The position numbers and the translations under genes are program-made. From Candidatus Thorarchaeota archaeon (GTDB lineage Archaea > Asgardarchaeota > Thorarchaeia > Thorarchaeales > Thorarchaeaceae), in contig JAEORI010000305.1 of assembly GCA_016840965.1 (NCBI GenBank), positions 1 to 8,200 on the forward strand: a stretch of 8,200 bases of DNA. The letters run 5' to 3'. Positions 5,417 to 8,200 of the stretch are shown here, in pieces; position 1 is the stretch's first letter; every line of letters begins with the position of its first letter. The notes beneath the pieces are model-generated. The model worked only from the letters and a program-made list of their open reading frames with translations. It did no database searches and was not told the origin of the DNA.

Positions 5417-6820
5417 TCATGTAGGGTTAAAGTGCACATAGACTGTTATTACGATCTGAAGAGTTTCAATAATCCTCTTTTCAATTGCCTCAGATATCTC
5501 ATGACTCTCAGTCAGTGTTATCTCTCCAGGTATTGTGCAATCCAACAGGACTGCGACTCCTGAGTTCTCTTTCTTGATTGTTGCGTCTTGATAATTTATT
5601 CGAGGAGCGAATTCTGAAACTATTTTTTTCACAGATTCTATAAGATCTTTTGATTTAGATGTGATATCACTGCTCTCATCTTTGGTAAGAGTCATTTCAA
5701 GATGAAGTGTTACTGAATTTATGTTACTAATTAGTGATCTAATTCCCTCTTCAAATTGCTCAGAAATTGAGTGAGCTTCTTCTGTTGTCAAATCAGACGA
5801 CATCTCAAGATCAGCTGCGATGTCAAACCTGTCTGAAATCTCGAAGACTCGGATATTATGTAAACTCTGTACTTTTGGAAGTCTTCTAGCAACTAGTTGC
5901 ATCTGGTCGTAAATATTCATCTCATGGAATCGTTGAACATCTTCTTCAGCAGGTTCTATGTGGACTAAAACATCAACTTTAGGAGCAAGATGCGAAAGTG
6001 ATGACTCAATTGAATCCGCGATATGATGAGCATCAGCTAGATTCACTGTTTCATCCGTACCAATTATGATGTCGACGAAGAGGTTTGCCCCAGACCCTCT
6101 AACACGAACTCTTTTACATTCAACCACTCCTGGTATCTGTGAGCACAATTTTATGATTTTTTCATTGACTCCTTCTGGCGCATGATCTACAAGTGCATTA
6201 TATGCACGTTTAGCAAGATTGTAAGAAACAAATAATATTACAAATGAAACTCCAATTGCACCTAAGGGATCACCTATTGGAAATCCACCCCAAACAAATG
6301 ATAGTCCAATTAAAACTACAACGGAGCTCAACATATCTGTTCTGAAGTGGAGCGCGTCTGCTTCCAGAGCTTGACTATTATGCTTTCTTGCATTTTTGTA
6401 GAGCATCTGACTTCTCTCATAATCTACAAAAATGCTGAATAGCATGACAGCAATACCCCAAAATGTAGCTTCAGCGAACTCTTCAAAAACAATTCTTCTT
6501 AATGCCTCGTAAATGATCCAACCAGATGTTACCCAAAGAATTATAGTTTCAGCAAGAGCAGCAAAATTCTCAATTTTTCCGTGGCCATATTGGTGTTCAT
6601 AGTCTGGTGCTCGAGATGCTCTTCTCACAGCTGCCAAAGTTATTCCTGCAGCTAGGAGATCAAGACCACTATGTAGTGCTTCAGATATCACTCCAATAGA
6701 ATTTGTCATAAATCCTACTATCAATTTGACAAGTGTAAGAATAGCCGCAGCAACAACTGACATAGCTGCAGCACGTTGTACTTCTTTTCTTCCCAATGCA
6801 ATTGGTTCCATAGTGGTCAC
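5417..6820 (-). CDS. Cation diffusion facilitator (CDF) transporter with tandemly extended C-terminus
   Basis: The 467-residue protein has an N-terminal six-helix membrane domain (about 15-205). It exports divalent metal from the cytoplasm, normally by proton antiport. Metal-site residues are H50/D54 in TM2 (HSGLD) and H158/D162 in TM5 (HFRTD). This HD-HD set is associated with zinc-type members. The loop YEHQYGHGKIE (74-84) is also characteristic. Typical CDF proteins end near 290-300 residues after one ferredoxin-like cytoplasmic domain. Here that domain (about 211-292) is followed by two more stretches with the same pattern (about 296-378 and 386-467), each with an (A/S)H helix and a terminal H-x-(E/N) strand. 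The start is GTG at 6820, with a TATA-like box 26 bases upstream and no SD, so it looks leaderless; the ATG at 6811 is an alternative. The PAC2 gene follows on the same strand. Confidence 0.92.
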   Translation of the reverse strand: MTTMEPIALGRKEVQRAAAMSVVAAAILTLVKLIVGFMTNSIGVISEALHSGLDLLAAGITLAAVRRASRAPDYEHQYGHGKIENFAALAETIILWVTSGWIIYEALRRIVFEEFAEATFWGIAVMLFSIFVDYERSQMLYKNARKHNSQALEADALHFRTDMLSSVVVLIGLSFVWGGFPIGDPLGAIGVSFVILFVSYNLAKRAYNALVDHAPEGVNEKIIKLCSQIPGVVECKRVRVRGSGANLFVDIIIGTDETVNLADAHHIADSIESSLSHLAPKVDVLVHIEPAEEDVQRFHEMNIYDQMQLVARRLPKVQSLHNIRVFEISDRFDIAADLEMSSDLTTEEAHSISEQFEEGIRSLISNINSVTLHLEMTLTKDESSDITSKSKDLIESVKKIVSEFAPRINYQDATIKKENSGVAVLLDCTIPGEITLTESHEISEAIEKRIIETLQIVITVYVHFNPT

Positions 6821-6842
6821 ATCGCAGCGCCAATCAAACCCG

Positions 6843-6850
6843 GATATAAT
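6843..6850 (-). promoter_or_regulatory. Candidate TATA box for the CDF gene
   Basis: The minus strand reads ATTATATC, centred about 26 bases before the GTG at 6820. That spacing would place the transcription start at or next to the start codon. With no SD visible before either GTG 6820 or ATG 6811, a leaderless mRNA is the simplest reading. Confidence 0.5.
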
Positions 6851-6976
6851 GCTTGTTAAATGAGTACAATTTTAGGGTATAGTTATAACATACAAACTTG
6901 TTTTTGATAATAGAACTGGCTCTTACATTTACTTGTAATCTCTCAACCTTTAGCAGACATCTAATAGTAGATAAAA

Positions 6977-6982
6977 AAGGTG
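6977..6982 (+). promoter_or_regulatory. Shine-Dalgarno deciding the aminotransferase start
   Basis: AAGGTG ends six bases before the ATG at 6989, so it fits that ATG. The in-frame GTG at 6980 lies inside this SD and has none of its own. Confidence 0.6.
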
Positions 6983-6988
6983 CAATCA

Positions 6989-8146
6989 ATGAAGTACCGA
7001 ACTGATACTATTATCCCTCCCCCAATTGTTAAATTGACGGAGGCGGCAAAACGGTTTAGTTCATCTCCCGGTTTTCTGAATCTAGGGCAAGGGTTACCTG
7101 GCCATATACCCCCTGATAGTGCCCTTAGCTCATTAAAGGAAAGAATCTCTCACCCTACAACTCACGTGTACACTCCTGATGAAGGACTCCTCGAGCTGCG
7201 TGAAGAATTAGCGCTATATCTGCGACAGAAATTTGATATCGATGTCAATCCACAGGATGAGATTGTGATTGCTGCTGGTGCGAACAATGCATTTGCAGGT
7301 ACCATTTTGACTCTTATTGAACCGAACCAGAATGTCATCATGCCTTCGCCTTATTACTTCAACTCGGTGATGGCGGTTAACCTTGCTAGTGCTGAAATAA
7401 AAGAAGTACCAGTAGACTCGGAGTTTCAACCAAGAGTTGAAGACATCGAGAAAGCCATAGACGATAAAACGCGTGCAATATTCCTGATTTCTCCCAACAA
7501 TCCAACAGGGGCAGTTTATGAAAGGTCTACAATTGATGGCATCGTGGACCTGTGTTTGCAGCATGATATAATGCTAATATCTGATGAAACGTACTCAAGC
7601 ATGGTTTTCGATGGTGGTGAACATTATAGCCCCCGAACACGTCGAGATGCTGAACATAACGTAGTCACACTTGGTAGTTTCTCAAAAGACTTTGGAATGA
7701 GCGGATGGCGAGTGGGATATGTCATAGGTCCTCCCGAGTTTGTTAAAGAGTTTCTCAAGGTACAGGATACTATAACAATATGCGCACCTACAGCTGGTCA
7801 AATTCTCGCCTTGGAAGTGCTAAAGAAAGGACTCGATACCATTGAACAAGAGCTTCAGAGGATGAACCTTCTTCGTGAACTTGCATATGTACGTGTGCGT
7901 GAAATCGATATGCTTGATGTTGTTCACACAAAGGGCACTTTCTACCTCTTCCCACGAGTTAAAGGTTGTAACGACTCAAGAAAGTTAGTAATGGATATTC
8001 TCCAATCAACTGGGACCCTCATTCTACCAGGCGCAATATTTGGTAGTACAGGAGAAGGTCATGTGCGTATTTCAATAGGTCCATTGACACCGGAAGCAGT
8101 TGATGAAGCCTTTGATCGACTATCTAAATTCTTTGAGAAGGATTAA
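6989..8146 (+). CDS. PLP-dependent aminotransferase, class I/II (AspAT fold)
   Basis: This is 385 residues from the ATG at 6989, or 388 from an unlikely GTG at 6980. It is the standard length for a fold-type I aminotransferase, complete and cytoplasmic. Numbering from 6989, the visible landmarks are the Y-x-P-x-x-G segment YTPDEG, SPNNPTG (168-174), DETY (199-202) with the PLP-ring Asp and Tyr, SFSKDFGMSGWRVGY with the Schiff-base Lys K233, and HVRIS with the carboxylate-binding Arg R360. The enzyme should transfer an amino group between an amino acid and a 2-oxoacid. Aspartate, aromatic amino acid, alanine, or glutamine-type (kynurenine aminotransferase-like) donors are all possible from sequence alone. 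The start is chosen because AAGGTG lies six bases upstream. The gene runs convergently into the probable glutamine synthetase, and their stop codons overlap. Confidence 0.93.
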   Translation: MKYRTDTIIPPPIVKLTEAAKRFSSSPGFLNLGQGLPGHIPPDSALSSLKERISHPTTHVYTPDEGLLELREELALYLRQKFDIDVNPQDEIVIAAGANNAFAGTILTLIEPNQNVIMPSPYYFNSVMAVNLASAEIKEVPVDSEFQPRVEDIEKAIDDKTRAIFLISPNNPTGAVYERSTIDGIVDLCLQHDIMLISDETYSSMVFDGGEHYSPRTRRDAEHNVVTLGSFSKDFGMSGWRVGYVIGPPEFVKEFLKVQDTITICAPTAGQILALEVLKKGLDTIEQELQRMNLLRELAYVRVREIDMLDVVHTKGTFYLFPRVKGCNDSRKLVMDILQSTGTLILPGAIFGSTGEGHVRISIGPLTPEAVDEAFDRLSKFFEKD

Positions 8147-8200
8147 CTGTCCTCATACATTTCCCATTCCCAATCAGTGACAATCTGGCTCATATATTCA
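8143..8200 (-). CDS. glnA: Probable glutamine synthetase, extreme C-terminus (cut by right edge)
   Basis: The minus strand encodes 18 residues, EYMSQIVTDWEWEMYEDS, followed by TAA (8143-8145). The pattern of a Tyr-rich helix, then V-T-D-W-E-W-E and a Tyr, resembles the end of many type I glutamine synthetases, where a V-(S/T)-x-W-E block precedes the terminal helix. If correct, the enzyme makes glutamine from glutamate, ammonia and ATP in a cytoplasmic oligomer. The call rests on one short motif, and the rest of the gene is outside the window. The stop overlaps the aminotransferase stop (8144-8146) by two bases on the opposite strand. Confidence 0.55.
   Translation of the reverse strand, partial: EYMSQIVTDWEWEMYEDS

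Larger units (their letters stand above)
6821..6988. promoter_or_regulatory. Divergent promoter region between CDF and aminotransferase genes
   Basis: This AT-rich gap is about 168 bases long. Besides the CDF TATA candidate it contains the short palindrome GTTATAAC (6882-6889) in an AT-rich patch. That could be a TATA element or a regulator site, but it is too short to call. No convincing TATA box is placed at the right distance for the aminotransferase gene. No small ORF is credible. Confidence 0.3.

Noticed and set aside
7214..7564. Minus-strand 116-residue ORF inside the aminotransferase gene
   Set aside because: It is antisense to conserved aminotransferase sequence that includes SPNNPTG, and has no domain of its own.
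1..8200. A defence, mobile or CRISPR-type novel system
   Set aside because: No transposase, nuclease, reverse transcriptase, direct-repeat array or attachment-site-like duplication was seen. The genes are mainly recognisable metabolic or transport families.

Overview
The window looks like chromosomal DNA from an archaeon. The evidence is a PAC2-family protein ending in a proteasome-binding type tail, a separate single-domain gamma subunit of 2-oxoacid:ferredoxin oxidoreductase, TATA-like boxes close upstream of several genes, and mixed use of leaderless-looking starts and Shine-Dalgarno (SD) starts, with TTG and GTG among the start codons. An Asgard lineage such as the Thorarchaeia would fit the moderate base composition and gene content. 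That placement is a guess, because no marker gene in the window proves it. I see no RNA gene, insertion sequence, CRISPR array or phage gene.

Layout. Bases 3-419 (minus) hold the N-terminal part of a TPR/SNAP-like helical-repeat protein that runs off the left edge. A 159-base divergent region separates it from a plus-strand pair: a Gfo/Idh/MocA oxidoreductase (579-1685) and a phytoene-desaturase-like FAD oxidoreductase (1742-3109). A class I methyltransferase (3111-3923, minus) meets the pair tail to tail. After a 101-base divergent gap comes a lone 2-oxoacid:ferredoxin oxidoreductase gamma subunit (4025-4582, plus). Next, on the minus strand, are a CDF metal transporter (5417-6820) and, 27-51 bases downstream of it, a PAC2 protein (4586-5365 or 5389). 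A class I/II aminotransferase follows (6989-8146, plus). The last 58 bases carry what looks like the C-terminus of a minus-strand glutamine synthetase.

The genes are mostly housekeeping metabolism and do not form one clear pathway. The aminotransferase, the ferredoxin oxidoreductase subunit and the probable glutamine synthetase belong to amino-acid and 2-oxoacid metabolism, but they are separate transcription units. The two plus-strand oxidoreductases may be co-transcribed, and the CDF and PAC2 genes may also be.

The points most worth a second look are: a CDF transporter whose cytoplasmic domain appears to be present three times in tandem; a PAC2 protein ending in Met-Tyr-Ala, an HbYX-type proteasome-docking tail; a Gfo/Idh enzyme whose usual catalytic His is Gln; and a repeated architecture in which all three convergent gene pairs have stop codons within three bases of each other or overlapping, while divergent pairs have 101-168-base gaps. 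I did not find an evident new multi-gene system.
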